A DNA stretch of 64,000 bases from Marivita lacus (GCF_014637725.1 NZ_BMFC01000004.1:236956-300955), one strand, 5' to 3'; positions 9,161 to 18,422 are shown, numbered from the stretch's first letter. Translations and numbers: made by a program. The notes: generated by a model from the letters alone, not told the origin.

Positions 9161-9760
9161 CTAGTCTTCCTCGGCGGTGCTGTACTTCTGGATCAGCCCC
9201 GCCTGCGCGACGAAGAAGGCAAAGGTCACGCCCATTTGTCCGACCGTGTCCCACAGGACGAAAGCCTGTTCCGACATCAATTGCCAGATCGCAACGTTCA
9301 ACACCGCCATCCCGAAAAAGAACCCGGTGACGCGGCGCGTCAGCTTCATCCAGCCGTCATCCTGAAGGGGCATCAGTTCTTCCATCACGTAGCGCAGCCA
9401 TGATCGGCCGAAGAGCAGCCCGATGCCAAGGATGGCCCCGAAGGCACCATAGATCAGTGTCGGCTTCAGCTTGACGAAGCGGTCATCATTGAACCACACG
9501 GTCAGCCCGCCCATGACAATCAGAACCACTGCCGTGAACACCTGCATGCGCCCGATGGTGCCGGTGAGCCACCAGATCGCTGCCATCGAGGCAAGCAACA
9601 CGGGCACGAACACTGCCGTCATCGCTACAAAGGCGCTGTAATCCTGCCCGCCAACGGTGAAAACAGTGTCCTGAAACCAGAAATAGGCTGCAAGAAAGCC
9701 CAGCACCGGACCCAGTTCGAGGGTGGATTTCACCCATTGCGGGATGTGCCGTTGTGTCAC
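9161..9760 (-). CDS. yciB: YciB/IspZ inner-membrane septation protein
   Basis: The 199-residue hydrophobic protein belongs to the YciB (IspZ, intracellular septation A) family, which affects cell-envelope integrity and division. Around five to six membrane segments are visible, with family motifs LELGPVLGFLAAYF near the N terminus and WFNDDRFVKLKPTLIY in the middle. The start lies 3 bases after the stop of the upstream DMT transporter. The order ftsY, DMT transporter, yciB is a conserved alphaproteobacterial arrangement and points to one operon. Confidence 0.93.
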   Translation of the reverse strand: MTQRHIPQWVKSTLELGPVLGFLAAYFWFQDTVFTVGGQDYSAFVAMTAVFVPVLLASMAAIWWLTGTIGRMQVFTAVVLIVMGGLTVWFNDDRFVKLKPTLIYGAFGAILGIGLLFGRSWLRYVMEELMPLQDDGWMKLTRRVTGFFFGMAVLNVAIWQLMSEQAFVLWDTVGQMGVTFAFFVAQAGLIQKYSTAEED

Positions 9761-9763
9761 TGA

Positions 9764-10666
9764 TCAGTCTCCGAATTCCACGATGACAGCCCCTAACGCG
9801 ATCAGGGCCATGAGCGCAATCCTGCGCGGTCCCACGGTTTCCTTCAAGAACACCCAGCCGATGATCGCAGCGAACACGGTCGATGTCTCGCGCAACACCG
9901 CCGCTTCGCCCACATTGTCGAGGCGCGTGGCCACCATGATGGAGCCAAAACTGAAAAAAGCCACCAGCCCGCCGATCACACCTCTGACAGCCAGCGGCCC
10001 CAGAGCGGGCCTGAGCGCCATGTTGCGATAGCGCCGCGCCGCGATGACCGGCATGACAAACCCGTCGATCATGAAGAACCACGCAAGGAAGGTGAACGGG
10101 TCGGCCGTCGCGCGGATACCGTAGGCGTCATAGGTGGTGTAAAGCGCCACGAAGAGCCCCGTGGCAATCGCCAGCATCAGCGCCACCGCAAGCGTGTCGC
10201 GTTCGGGCACGAGGTAGATCAGGTTGTAGACCGCAAGCCCGAAGATGCCCGACAGCAGCACCGCAAGGCCAAGCCATTGCGTTGGGGAAAACACCTCTCC
10301 GAAGATCAGATAGGCACCGATCACCGCGAAAAGCGGCCCCGTGCCGCGCACCACAGGGTAGACGACCGTATAGGCGCCCTTGGTGTAGGCCTGCGCCTGC
10401 AAGAGCTTGTAGAGCAAATGAATCACGAAAGCCCCGAAGAAGATCAGCCACATATGCGGCTCGGGCCAGGGCACGACGAAAAGCGCAAAGGGTGCGGCCA
10501 TCAGGCAGTAGCTCGCATCAATCGCGCCGCGCGACATCCAGGGATCATGCCGCCCTTTCTGCAAGGCACCAAAGATGGCGTGCAGCAGCGCCGCCAGAAG
10601 CGCAAGCCAGAGGGCAAGCTGCTGACCGGCAGCCGTCCCTTCGATCGACACAAGCCAGGCGCTCAT
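9764..10666 (-). CDS. DMT-superfamily (EamA) transporter
   Basis: The 300-residue protein has about ten hydrophobic segments arranged as two EamA repeats. The first half includes QAYTKGAYTVVYPVVRGTGP, and the second ends in LRETSTVFAAIIGWVFLKET, both typical of drug/metabolite exporters. The substrate is unknown. It sits immediately upstream of yciB and about 530 bases downstream of ftsY, with mgtC read from the opposite strand between. Confidence 0.88.
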   Translation of the reverse strand: MSAWLVSIEGTAAGQQLALWLALLAALLHAIFGALQKGRHDPWMSRGAIDASYCLMAAPFALFVVPWPEPHMWLIFFGAFVIHLLYKLLQAQAYTKGAYTVVYPVVRGTGPLFAVIGAYLIFGEVFSPTQWLGLAVLLSGIFGLAVYNLIYLVPERDTLAVALMLAIATGLFVALYTTYDAYGIRATADPFTFLAWFFMIDGFVMPVIAARRYRNMALRPALGPLAVRGVIGGLVAFFSFGSIMVATRLDNVGEAAVLRETSTVFAAIIGWVFLKETVGPRRIALMALIALGAVIVEFGD

Positions 10667-10725
10667 CTGCGGAACAATGCCTCGCGCCGGATCGTTGGGA
10701 GGTGAGACATGTCTGAGGCCACTTT

Positions 10726-11202
10726 ATGGAATTCCTGCTCGACGACCTGACCAGCACCTTTTCGGAAGTGCCCGCAGGTGTTGCGTTCCTGCGGATCGTG
10801 AGCGCGGTGGTTCTGGCAGCCGTGATCGGTCTGGAACGGGAACGGCGAAAAAAGCCCGCCGGGTTGCGCACGCATATCCTTGTGTCCGTTGCGGCCTGCC
10901 TTTTCGTGATTTTGGGTCAGGAGATTGCCGCGCTGGATTTCGGCGGTGACGCCAAGCGGGTCGATCCGCTGCGCATGATCGAAGCGGTCACGGCCGGTGT
11001 CGCGTTCCTTGCGGCCGGTCTGATCTTTACCTCCAACGGCGAAGTGCGGAATGTCACCACGGGCACATCGCTCTGGCTGGCGGGTGCGGTGGGTCTGGGC
11101 TGTGGTGCGGGTCAGATCGCGCTCGCGGCGATGGCAACCGGGGTTGTCATGTTCGTGCTGATGCTGTTGCGCCAGTTGGAAAAACTGATGGGCACGCACT
11201 AG
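10726..11202 (+). CDS. MgtC/SapB family membrane protein
   Basis: The 158-residue protein has four to five hydrophobic segments and the MgtC signature GLERERRKKPAGLRTHILVS followed by AVTAGVAFLAAGLIF. MgtC-like proteins are linked to magnesium limitation and to inhibition of the F-type ATPase; this short form lacks the C-terminal cytoplasmic domain. It overlaps the ftsY stop tail to tail by 4 bases and sits inside the ftsY-to-DMT gap on the opposite strand. Confidence 0.9.
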   Translation: MEFLLDDLTSTFSEVPAGVAFLRIVSAVVLAAVIGLERERRKKPAGLRTHILVSVAACLFVILGQEIAALDFGGDAKRVDPLRMIEAVTAGVAFLAAGLIFTSNGEVRNVTTGTSLWLAGAVGLGCGAGQIALAAMATGVVMFVLMLLRQLEKLMGTH

Positions 11203-12659
11203 TCGGTCACACCGGTGAGCGCCGCCGCGAATTCCTCGGGGTCGAAAGGCTGCAGATCGTCGATCTGTTCGCCCACACCGATGGCGTGAATGGGCAGGCC
11301 GAACTTGTCGGCCAAGGCCACCAGCACGCCACCCTTGGCAGTGCCGTCGAGTTTCGTCATCACGAGGCCGGTGACATCGGCCAGTTTCTGAAAGGTTTCG
11401 ACCTGGCTCAGGGCGTTCTGGCCCGTGGTGGCATCAAGGACAAGAATGGTGTTGTGCGGCGCGTCGGGGTCTTTCTTGCGGATCACGCGGACGATCTTGG
11501 CCAGTTCCTCCATCAGGTCGGCGCGGTTCTGCAACCGACCTGCGGTGTCGATCATCAAGAGATCCGCACCATCCGACTGTGCCTTGGTCATGGCGTCAAA
11601 GGCAAGGCTGGCGGGGTCCGATCCTTCGGGCGCGGTCAGCACCGGCACACCGGCGCGGTCCCCCCATATTTGAAGCTGTTCCACAGCCGCCGCGCGGAAC
11701 GTGTCACCGGCGGCGATCACGACGTTCTTGCCCGCGGCGCGAAACTGGCTGGCCAGCTTGCCGATGGTCGTCGTCTTGCCCGACCCGTTCACGCCCACCA
11801 CCAGCACCACCTGCGGCTTGGTCGGATAGAGAGGCAGTGGTCGCGCGACAGGTTCCATGATGCGGGTCACTTCGGCGGCGAGCAATTGCTTGATCTCGCG
11901 CACGCTGAGTTTCTTGCCATAGCGCCCTTCGGCGATGTTGGCGGTGACCCGCAGCGAGGTATCGACCCCCATATCGGCTTGGATCAACAGCTCTTCGAGC
12001 TGTTCCAGCATGGCGTCGTCAAGTTCGCGCCTCAGTTCCGTGGGTGCCGCTTTCCGTCCCAGAAGGCGATCCAGGAAACCCGGCTTGCCGGCAGTTTCAG
12101 GGCGGGCTTCCTCGACAGGTGCCATGCCGCCGCGGGCGATCTCGGCAACACCGATGTCCTGCACGGCGGCCTGCCCCATCGATTGCACGGGTATTTCGGT
12201 CGGCGGGCCCGGCGGGATTTCCGATGGCGGCGACGGGGTCGGGTCACTGGGTTGTGGTGCCTCCGACGGTGGCGGTGGCGGGCTCACCGGTGTCGGTTCG
12301 GGCGCGGGCATGTCCGGGCCGGGTGTGCTGGGCGGTTCCTGCCCCGGCACATCGGGTTCCGGCACTTCCTGCGGGCGCTCGGGCTCGGGCAGATCCGGCT
12401 GCGGCACCTCGCGCGGCGCGTCCGGGTCGGGCAGATCGGGTTCCGGCACCTCTTCGGGCGTTTCGGGCGCTGGCACGTCCGGCGGCGGCGAGGCCGGCTC
12501 CGGCTCGTTCGGAGGCGTGTCGGGGGGTGGATCGTTCGGCGGGGGTGCTTCGGGTGTGGGCGTTTCCGCGCCGCCATCCGCGACGATGGCGTCAAGCCCC
12601 TCGTCCAGCTTGGACGAGGATTTGAAAAGCTTCGATTTCAGCTTGCCGAAAAAGGACAT
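11199..12659 (-). CDS. ftsY: FtsY, signal recognition particle receptor
   Basis: SRP receptor GTPase that docks ribosome-nascent-chain complexes at the inner membrane. The C-terminal NG domain is complete: P-loop GVNGSGKTTTIGKLA, TFRAAAVEQLQIW, DTAGRLQNRADL, TKLDGTAKGG and GVGEQIDDLQPFD. The N-terminal A domain is unusual: after MSFFGKLKSKLFKSSSKL comes about 120 residues of acidic, proline-rich repeats such as PDLPEPERPQEVPEPDVP. A TTG start at 12677 preceded by AAGGGA is also possible. About 60 bases separate it from the formate dehydrogenase gene upstream. Confidence 0.96.
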   Translation of the reverse strand: MSFFGKLKSKLFKSSSKLDEGLDAIVADGGAETPTPEAPPPNDPPPDTPPNEPEPASPPPDVPAPETPEEVPEPDLPDPDAPREVPQPDLPEPERPQEVPEPDVPGQEPPSTPGPDMPAPEPTPVSPPPPPSEAPQPSDPTPSPPSEIPPGPPTEIPVQSMGQAAVQDIGVAEIARGGMAPVEEARPETAGKPGFLDRLLGRKAAPTELRRELDDAMLEQLEELLIQADMGVDTSLRVTANIAEGRYGKKLSVREIKQLLAAEVTRIMEPVARPLPLYPTKPQVVLVVGVNGSGKTTTIGKLASQFRAAGKNVVIAAGDTFRAAAVEQLQIWGDRAGVPVLTAPEGSDPASLAFDAMTKAQSDGADLLMIDTAGRLQNRADLMEELAKIVRVIRKKDPDAPHNTILVLDATTGQNALSQVETFQKLADVTGLVMTKLDGTAKGGVLVALADKFGLPIHAIGVGEQIDDLQPFDPEEFAAALTGVTD

Positions 12660-12723
12660 AGGGGACCGTTCGTTCAAGGGTCGTTCCCTTTCACCTAGTC
12701 CTTTCCGGGCAAAGATGGAAGGC

Positions 12724-14409
12724 TCAGACCTCGTCGGGGAAATGCTTCATGGTCAACCGGATGGGGTTCGGCGCCGCCTGTCCCAGACCGCAGATCGACG
12801 CATCCGCCATCGCCTGACAAACGTCCTCCAGAAGCGGTTTGTTCCAGCGTTCGGCCTGCATCAGCTTGACCGCCTTTTCGCAACCCACCCGGCACGGGGT
12901 GCACTGACCACAGGACTCGTCCTCGAAAAACCGCAGCATGTTGAGCGCGGCATCGCGCACGCGGTCGGTGTCGGACAGCACCACGACAGCAGCGGACCCG
13001 ATGAACGACCCGTGCGGCTGCAACGTGTCGAAGTCGAGCGGAACATCATCCATCGACGCAGGCAGGATGCCCGAGGACGGACCGCCGGGCTGATACGCCT
13101 TGAAGCCGTGCCCCTCGGCCATGCCGCCCGCGGCCGCGATGATGTCGGTGATCGTGCTGCCCGCGGGCAGAAGATAGACACCCGGATTGGCGACGCGACC
13201 GGATACGGAATAGGACCGCAGCCCCTTGCGGCCGTTGCGTTCGACGGTGTTCAGAACTTCCGGCCCCTCGCGGCAGATGCGCGTGATCCAGTGCAGGGTC
13301 TCGATATTGTGCACCAGCGTGGGCCGATCAAAGAGCCCGACCTGCGCCACATAGGGTGGACGGTGACGCGGGATGCCGCGCTTGCCCTCGATGCTTTCGA
13401 TCATCGCGGATTCTTCACCGCAGATATAGGCCCCCGCCCCGCGCCGCAGGTCGATATAGCCGGGTGCGACCATGCCAGCGGCTTCAAGTGCCGCGATCTC
13501 GCGGCGCAGGATGGCAAGCACGGCGGGGTATTCGTCGCGCATGTAGATGAAGCAGGTCTTGGCCTCGACCGCCCAGGCGGCGATCAGCATGCCTTCGAGG
13601 AAGAGATGCGGGATGCGTTCGAGGTAGAACCGGTCCTTGAACGTGCCCGGTTCGCCCTCGTCGCCGTTTACGGCAAGATAGCGCGGGCCGGGATTGGCAC
13701 GCACGAAGCCCCATTTCCGGCCTGACGGGAACCCAGCCCCGCCCAGACCGCGCAGGCCAGAAGCCAGCACCTTGTCCTGTACGTCTTCCCAATTGCCATT
13801 GGCGCGCAGGTCGATCAGCGCGGAATAGCCGCCGGTCTTCAGGTAGGCGTTCAGATCCTGGTAATCGGGGATGTGGGCATGGGTGTCGCCCGCCGCGATC
13901 GCCGTCTGCACCTTTTCGGGGGTGGCGTGGTCGATATGGTTGTGGCCCAGCTCCAGCACCGGTGCGGTGTCGCAACGGCCCATGCAGGGGGCACGCACGA
14001 CGCGCACCGCAGTCGGATCAAGCCCGTCCTCCAGTGCCTGTTGCAGCGCCTGCGCGCCTGCCAGTTCACAGGACAGCGAATCGCAGACCCGGATGGTCAG
14101 CGCGGGCGGCGGGGTTTCGCCTTCCTTCACGACGTCGAAATGCGCGTAGAAGGTCGCGACCTCGTAGACCTCGGCCATGCTCAGGCGCATCTCTTCGGCC
14201 AGCGCGCGCAGGTGGTCGGCGCTCAGATGGCCGTATGCGTCCTGAATCAGGTGCAGGAACTCGATCAGCAGGTCGCGCCGGCGGGGTTGGTCGGCCAGCA
14301 GCGCCTGTACCTCGGCCAGCGCTTCGTCGGTGTATTGACGGCCCTTGGGCGTCTTGCGGCCCTTGCCACGTCCGGATTTCCACACACCCTTGCGTTCGTC
14401 CAATGCCAT
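12724..14409 (-). CDS. NAD-dependent formate dehydrogenase beta subunit (NuoE-NuoF fusion)
   Basis: The 561-residue fusion is the NADH/FMN-binding diaphorase part of soluble molybdenum formate dehydrogenase or a related complex. Residues 25-155 form a NuoE-like 2Fe-2S domain with C109, C114, C142 and C146. The NuoF-like part follows with GLRGLGGAGFPSGRKW, NGDEGEPGTFKDR, GAGAYICGEESAM and a 4Fe-4S motif CGQCTPC with a distal cysteine (SICGLG). ATG 14409 follows an AAAGGA ribosome site. The catalytic alpha subunit normally encoded next to it is absent, since ftsY follows instead. Confidence 0.9.
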   Translation of the reverse strand: MALDERKGVWKSGRGKGRKTPKGRQYTDEALAEVQALLADQPRRRDLLIEFLHLIQDAYGHLSADHLRALAEEMRLSMAEVYEVATFYAHFDVVKEGETPPPALTIRVCDSLSCELAGAQALQQALEDGLDPTAVRVVRAPCMGRCDTAPVLELGHNHIDHATPEKVQTAIAAGDTHAHIPDYQDLNAYLKTGGYSALIDLRANGNWEDVQDKVLASGLRGLGGAGFPSGRKWGFVRANPGPRYLAVNGDEGEPGTFKDRFYLERIPHLFLEGMLIAAWAVEAKTCFIYMRDEYPAVLAILRREIAALEAAGMVAPGYIDLRRGAGAYICGEESAMIESIEGKRGIPRHRPPYVAQVGLFDRPTLVHNIETLHWITRICREGPEVLNTVERNGRKGLRSYSVSGRVANPGVYLLPAGSTITDIIAAAGGMAEGHGFKAYQPGGPSSGILPASMDDVPLDFDTLQPHGSFIGSAAVVVLSDTDRVRDAALNMLRFFEDESCGQCTPCRVGCEKAVKLMQAERWNKPLLEDVCQAMADASICGLGQAAPNPIRLTMKHFPDEV

Positions 14410-14597
14410 CGAGATCGTCCTTTGTTCGCGCCACGCCGCAAACTCGCACAGGCGCGACCCTGCCACGAGCCTGAAAACGACGCTAAACGCAGCCCAACCG
14501 CCTTGGCACCGGCGTGCATGGGCAACCTGTGTGGAATTTCGGAAATCTTACGCCGATGTCATTTGAACCGGGCGCGCGTCTTGGCTAGGCTTGCGCC

Positions 14598-14999
14598 ATG
14601 TTGAACACACTCAAATCCGCCACGCTTGCGATCCTTCTGGCCACGCCCTGCCTTGGGGCTGAGCCGATGAACGGCGCGCAGTTCGAAGCTTATGTGACCG
14701 GAAAGACGCTTTATTTCGGGCAGGGCGGTCAGGCCTACGGCGTTGAGGAATATCTCGAGGACCGCCGCGTGCGGTGGTCGTTCCTGGACGGCAAGTGCAA
14801 GGACGGCATCTGGTACGAAGAGCAGGACATGATCTGCTTCGTCTACGAGGACAATCCGACGCCGCAATGCTGGTCGTTCTTCAAAGAGGCCAACGGGTTG
14901 CGGGCAATTTTCGAGAATGACCCGAACGCGACGACACTTTACGAGGCGCAGCAGAATGACGAGCCGATGGTGTGCCTTGGCCCGGAGGTTGGGGTCTGA
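14598..14999 (+). CDS. Small exported protein of unknown function
   Basis: The 133-residue product has a clear signal peptide (MLNTLKSATLAILLATPCLG) and a mature domain rich in aromatic residues, with GKTLYFGQGGQAYGVEEYLED, three later cysteines and WYEEQDMICFVYEDN. The pattern resembles small periplasmic DUF995-like proteins of this bacterial family. No function can be assigned. It is divergent from the formate dehydrogenase gene. Confidence 0.8.
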   Translation: MLNTLKSATLAILLATPCLGAEPMNGAQFEAYVTGKTLYFGQGGQAYGVEEYLEDRRVRWSFLDGKCKDGIWYEEQDMICFVYEDNPTPQCWSFFKEANGLRAIFENDPNATTLYEAQQNDEPMVCLGPEVGV

Positions 15000-15130
15000 G
15001 GTTTGTGCGGTCGGTGCGGATGATGCGCTCTGCGCCGAAATAGCAAAGCGCATGCGTTGATCACAGCTGCGTTCGACCCCGCACTTGGCTGTTTTTACGG
15101 CAGAAACAACTATTTTTTAAGAACTGTCTT

Positions 15131-15152
15131 AGAAACTTAGTACTAAGTTTCT
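15131..15152. repeat. Perfect 22-bp palindrome in an intergenic region
   Basis: Bases 15131-15152 read identically on both strands; each arm is AGAAACTTAGT. The whole gap 15000-15308 holds no credible gene: it contains this AT-rich palindrome and the terminator of the BAX-inhibitor gene. The dyad lies 130 bases past the exported-protein gene, with no T-run after it, so an operator or a DNA-structural site is as likely as a terminator. Confidence 0.7.
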
Positions 15153-15256
15153 TGGGGCCCTCCATAAAATTCTGGCGGAAGCGTGCGGCAGGTGGCGCAC
15201 CATGTCACCACCAGAAATCCCAAGCTCGGTCTGAACAGGCGGCACTCCAAACGCAC

Positions 15257-15289
15257 AAAAAAAGGGGCCAGCCTTTCGGCCAGCCCCTT
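15257..15289 (-). terminator. Intrinsic terminator of the BAX-inhibitor-like gene
   Basis: On the minus strand, AAGGGGC pairs with GCCCCTT (7 bp), then a small internal loop, then GGC...GCC around a GAAA loop, followed by a run of seven Ts. It lies about 20 bases after the stop codon at 15309. Confidence 0.85.
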
Positions 15290-15308
15290 CGATGTCGGAA
15301 GGTCGACG

Positions 15309-16052
15309 TTACTCGCGGTTGCCGAACAACTGCAGCAGGAACATGAACATGTTGATGAAGTTCAGATACAGGCTCAGCGCGCCCATGATGCCCGACTTCG
15401 TCATCCATTCCTTGTCGCCGTGCGCGGCGTGCTCAAGGTACGTGTTCTTGATGTTCTGCGTGTCATAGGCCGTCAGACCTGCGAAGATCAGCACGCCAAG
15501 GATCGAAATCGCGAACATGATCGCCGGCGACTGCAGGAAAATGTTGACGATCATCGCCACGACCAGGCCGATCACACCCATGATCAGGAACGCGCCCCAA
15601 CCCGAGATGTCCTTCTTGGTTGTGTAGCCATAAAGCGACAGCCCCGCGAAGGCGATCGAGGTCACGAGAAAGATCTGTGCGATCGACATGCCGGTGAAGG
15701 CCACGAAAATCCACGCGAGGCTCAGGCCCATGACCGATGCGAAGGCGTAGAAGAACAATTGCGCGCCAGCGGCGGACAGCTTGTTGATCATCGCGCTCAT
15801 GGTGAAGACCATGATCAGCGGGGCGAACATGATGATCCAGCCAAGAATGTTCGGCTGAAGCGTCGCCGGATCGCGGAAAATCGCCAACAGGTCAGGGCTT
15901 GTGCCCACGGCCCAAGCGACAGCAAAGGTGAGCAGCATGCCGACAGACATGGTGCCATACACCTTGTTCATGTGCGCGCGCAGACCCTCATCAATCTGGG
16001 CGGCTCGGGCGCCAGCAACGCCGGTCGACCGGATTGTGTTAAACTCAGCCAT
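15309..16052 (-). CDS. BAX inhibitor-1 family membrane protein (YccA/YbhL type)
   Basis: The 247-residue protein has seven hydrophobic segments and the BI-1 signatures GMLLTFAVAWAVG, SLYGYTTKKDISGWGAFL and GLTAYDTQNIK near the C terminus. Bacterial members are inner-membrane proteins that can interact with FtsH or act as pH-dependent calcium channels. It appears monocistronic, with a terminator immediately downstream. Confidence 0.93.
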   Translation of the reverse strand: MAEFNTIRSTGVAGARAAQIDEGLRAHMNKVYGTMSVGMLLTFAVAWAVGTSPDLLAIFRDPATLQPNILGWIIMFAPLIMVFTMSAMINKLSAAGAQLFFYAFASVMGLSLAWIFVAFTGMSIAQIFLVTSIAFAGLSLYGYTTKKDISGWGAFLIMGVIGLVVAMIVNIFLQSPAIMFAISILGVLIFAGLTAYDTQNIKNTYLEHAAHGDKEWMTKSGIMGALSLYLNFINMFMFLLQLFGNRE

Positions 16053-16216
16053 TCATCCCTCCGAAATACAATGGATGCCACCCGCGTCTGCGGGGACAGA
16101 TGAGCAGAATATCGGGGCTTGCCGACCGCATTTCAAGCATTGCTGCATGATCTGCATGTCAAAAAATGCACCGAATTTGCATTTTTGGGCATTTTGGGGG
16201 GAAGGTCGGTCCTGAG

Positions 16217-16438
16217 TCATCCGATCCAAGAGGCCGGAGCGTCCCAGACCGGGCGATTTGCCTCGGCTTCGGCGGTGCGGCGATCAACACCGATATCCGC
16301 CAGAAGATGCGCGTCGAGCGTCGCCAGACGGGCGCGGCTGCGCTGCATCGCCAGCGCGGCCGAAAGGCGGGTCAGCAGGCCGGTGCGGTGGGCGGGCCGC
16401 GACGGGATTTCAAAACCAGAGTGCATCATGCGCGACAT
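16217..16438 (-). CDS. DUF1127 family small protein
   Basis: The 73-residue product has the DUF1127 C-terminal helix pattern RLATLDAHLLADIGVDRRTAEAEA. Family members are short, positively charged and affect phosphate, carbon or RNA metabolism in alphaproteobacteria. The ATG at 16438 has an AAAGGA site 6 bases upstream, so the longer frame to 16543 is rejected. It is divergent from a LysR regulator, a frequent arrangement. Confidence 0.8.
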   Translation of the reverse strand: MSRMMHSGFEIPSRPAHRTGLLTRLSAALAMQRSRARLATLDAHLLADIGVDRRTAEAEANRPVWDAPASWIG

Positions 16439-16562
16439 GTCATGTCCTTTCCATTTCGTGATGTGTTCGATCCGAACCATCGTATTGCCTGATGCATATG
16501 GCGATGCTATCGTCATTTGTGAAACGAATGTTATTGAAGTCATCCATCATGGTTTGTGATAT

Positions 16563-17441
16563 ATGAGAAACTTGGACATCACGACGCTGCGGTCCTTCAT
16601 CGCGGTGGCCGATGCGGGCGGCGTTACACGGGCCGCGTCCTTTCTGAACCTGACGCAATCCGCCGTGTCGATGCAGATCAAGCGGCTGGAAGACAGCCTC
16701 GATCTGACCCTGCTCGACCGGCAGGGGCGCGGCGTGGCACTCACCTCGGCGGGCGAACAGCTTCTGGCCTATGCGCGGCGCATCGTCGATCTGAACGACG
16801 AGGTCTACGGCAAGCTGACCAACACGGTCTGGGAAGGCGAGATCGTCCTCGGCGTGCCGCATGACATCATCTATCCCGCGATCCCCAATGTGATGAAGGC
16901 GATGCAGCGCGATTTTCCCCGCGTGAAGGTGCAGCTTATCAGCTCGTACACGAGTGATCTGAAGGATCAGTTTGCGCGCGGCGAGGTCGATGTCATCCTG
17001 ACCACCGAGACACGGCCCGACAGCGCCGCCGAGATCATGATGAAGGTTCCGCTGCGCTGGTACGGTGCCCCCGGCGGTCAGGCGTGGAAGGTCAGCCCCC
17101 TGCCCGTCGCCTTCTGCAACCATTGTTCGTTTCGCCCCGTGGCGCTGGGAACGCTGGAAAAGACCAGCACGGCCTGGGATCTGGTTCTGTCCTCTGACAG
17201 CGACCGCGCCATCGAAGTGGCGGTCTGCGCCGATCTCGCGATCACGTCGGTGCTTGAAGGCCACGAACCGCCGCAATTCGAAGCCATCCCGCTGAGCGCC
17301 AACCTGCCCGATCTCGGACAGCAGTCCGTTGCGCTCTATCGCGGCACGGCGCGGCCACAGATCATTGAGCCGCTGTGCGACCTGCTGCGCCGGGAATTCG
17401 CGGCGATCTCGGGCGTCGATCTGCGCGCGGCGGCAGAGTAA
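16563..17441 (+). CDS. LysR family transcriptional regulator
   Basis: The 292-residue protein has an N-terminal HTH (TTLRSFIAVADAGGVTRAASFLNLTQSAVSMQIKRLE, residues 8-44) and a periplasmic-binding-like effector domain starting at GEIVLGVPHDI. The effector is unknown. It is divergent from the DUF1127 gene, which LysR proteins of this type may control. It ends 10 bases from the convergent quinone oxidoreductase. Confidence 0.92.
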   Translation: MRNLDITTLRSFIAVADAGGVTRAASFLNLTQSAVSMQIKRLEDSLDLTLLDRQGRGVALTSAGEQLLAYARRIVDLNDEVYGKLTNTVWEGEIVLGVPHDIIYPAIPNVMKAMQRDFPRVKVQLISSYTSDLKDQFARGEVDVILTTETRPDSAAEIMMKVPLRWYGAPGGQAWKVSPLPVAFCNHCSFRPVALGTLEKTSTAWDLVLSSDSDRAIEVAVCADLAITSVLEGHEPPQFEAIPLSANLPDLGQQSVALYRGTARPQIIEPLCDLLRREFAAISGVDLRAAAE

Positions 17442-17450
17442 GGCGCGGGC

Positions 17451-18422
17451 TTAGGCCTCGTCGGCCAGACGGATGACAACCTTGCCGGTGGAGGCCCGGC
17501 TGCGCAAAAGCTCCAGCCCCTCCGCCACCGTGTCCAGCTCCAGAACATGGCTGACATGCGGCTTCAGCTTGCCGTCGCAATACCAGTCCATCAGCGTCGC
17601 AAGGCTGCCCGTGACCACTTCGGGCCGGAACTGCAGATAGCCGCCCCAGTAGACCCCCAGCACCGAGATGTTCTTGACCAGCAGATGGTTCGACTTGATC
17701 TGCGGCACGTCCCCGCTGGCAAAACCGATGGGCAGAAGCCGCGCCTCGGGATTGCAGGACCGGAACGCCGCGATGAACTGGTCGCCACCCACCGGATCAT
17801 AGACCACGTCCGCGCCGCCCAGCGCCTTCATCTCGGTGCGGATGTCCTGCGTCGCGGCGTCGATCAGGTGATCCGCTCCCGCCGCCCTGGCCGCGTCGAG
17901 CTTGGCCGCGCCGCGTGCGCAGGCGACCACCTTGGCGCGCATCAGCTTGCCGATCTCGACCGCCGTCAGCCCGACACCGCCCGCAGCCCCCAGCACGAGC
18001 AGCGTTTCGCCCGGTTTCAGCCGCGCCCGGTGATCCAGCGCGACATGGCTGGTGCCATAGGCGATCTGGAACGCCGCCGCGTCGATCATCGACATCGCAT
18101 CCGGCAGACGCACCGCGCGGCGCGCGTCGAAACAGCCATACTCGGCCAGCCCGCCCTGCCCGCCGAACACCGCAACACGGTCGCCGACCGCAAGCCCCGT
18201 CACCGCGTCGCCCAGCGCATCCACCGTTCCCGACACCTCCATACCGAGAGTGAAGGGAAGCTGCGGCGTGTCCTGATAGGTGCCTTTGACCATCAGGAGA
18301 TCGGCGAAATTCAACCCGCAAGCATGGATTCGCACCCGGATTTCACCCGCTGCGGGGTCAGGAACGGCCACATCGTGAATCTCCGGTGCGGCGTCGTGAC
18401 TATGGACCTGATATGCCTTCAA
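17451..18422 (-). CDS. NADPH:quinone oxidoreductase family (zinc-independent MDR)
   Basis: The 323-residue medium-chain reductase has the quinone-reductase signatures ACGLNFADLLMVKGTY and PFTLGMEVSGTV, and the NADPH-binding GAAGGVGLTAVEIGK. The zinc-ligand cysteine/histidine pattern of alcohol dehydrogenases is missing, so a quinone or enone reductase is expected. It is divergent from the XRE regulator; the 295-bp spacer contains the palindrome ACGTGCACGT at 18465-18474. Confidence 0.9.
   Translation of the reverse strand: MKAYQVHSHDAAPEIHDVAVPDPAAGEIRVRIHACGLNFADLLMVKGTYQDTPQLPFTLGMEVSGTVDALGDAVTGLAVGDRVAVFGGQGGLAEYGCFDARRAVRLPDAMSMIDAAAFQIAYGTSHVALDHRARLKPGETLLVLGAAGGVGLTAVEIGKLMRAKVVACARGAAKLDAARAAGADHLIDAATQDIRTEMKALGGADVVYDPVGGDQFIAAFRSCNPEARLLPIGFASGDVPQIKSNHLLVKNISVLGVYWGGYLQFRPEVVTGSLATLMDWYCDGKLKPHVSHVLELDTVAEGLELLRSRASTGKVVIRLADEA

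Noticed and set aside
11935..13725. A 596-codon plus-strand frame over ftsY and formate dehydrogenase
   Set aside because: It spans the boundary of two genes on the other strand and is composed of low-complexity Gly/Ser shadow sequence.
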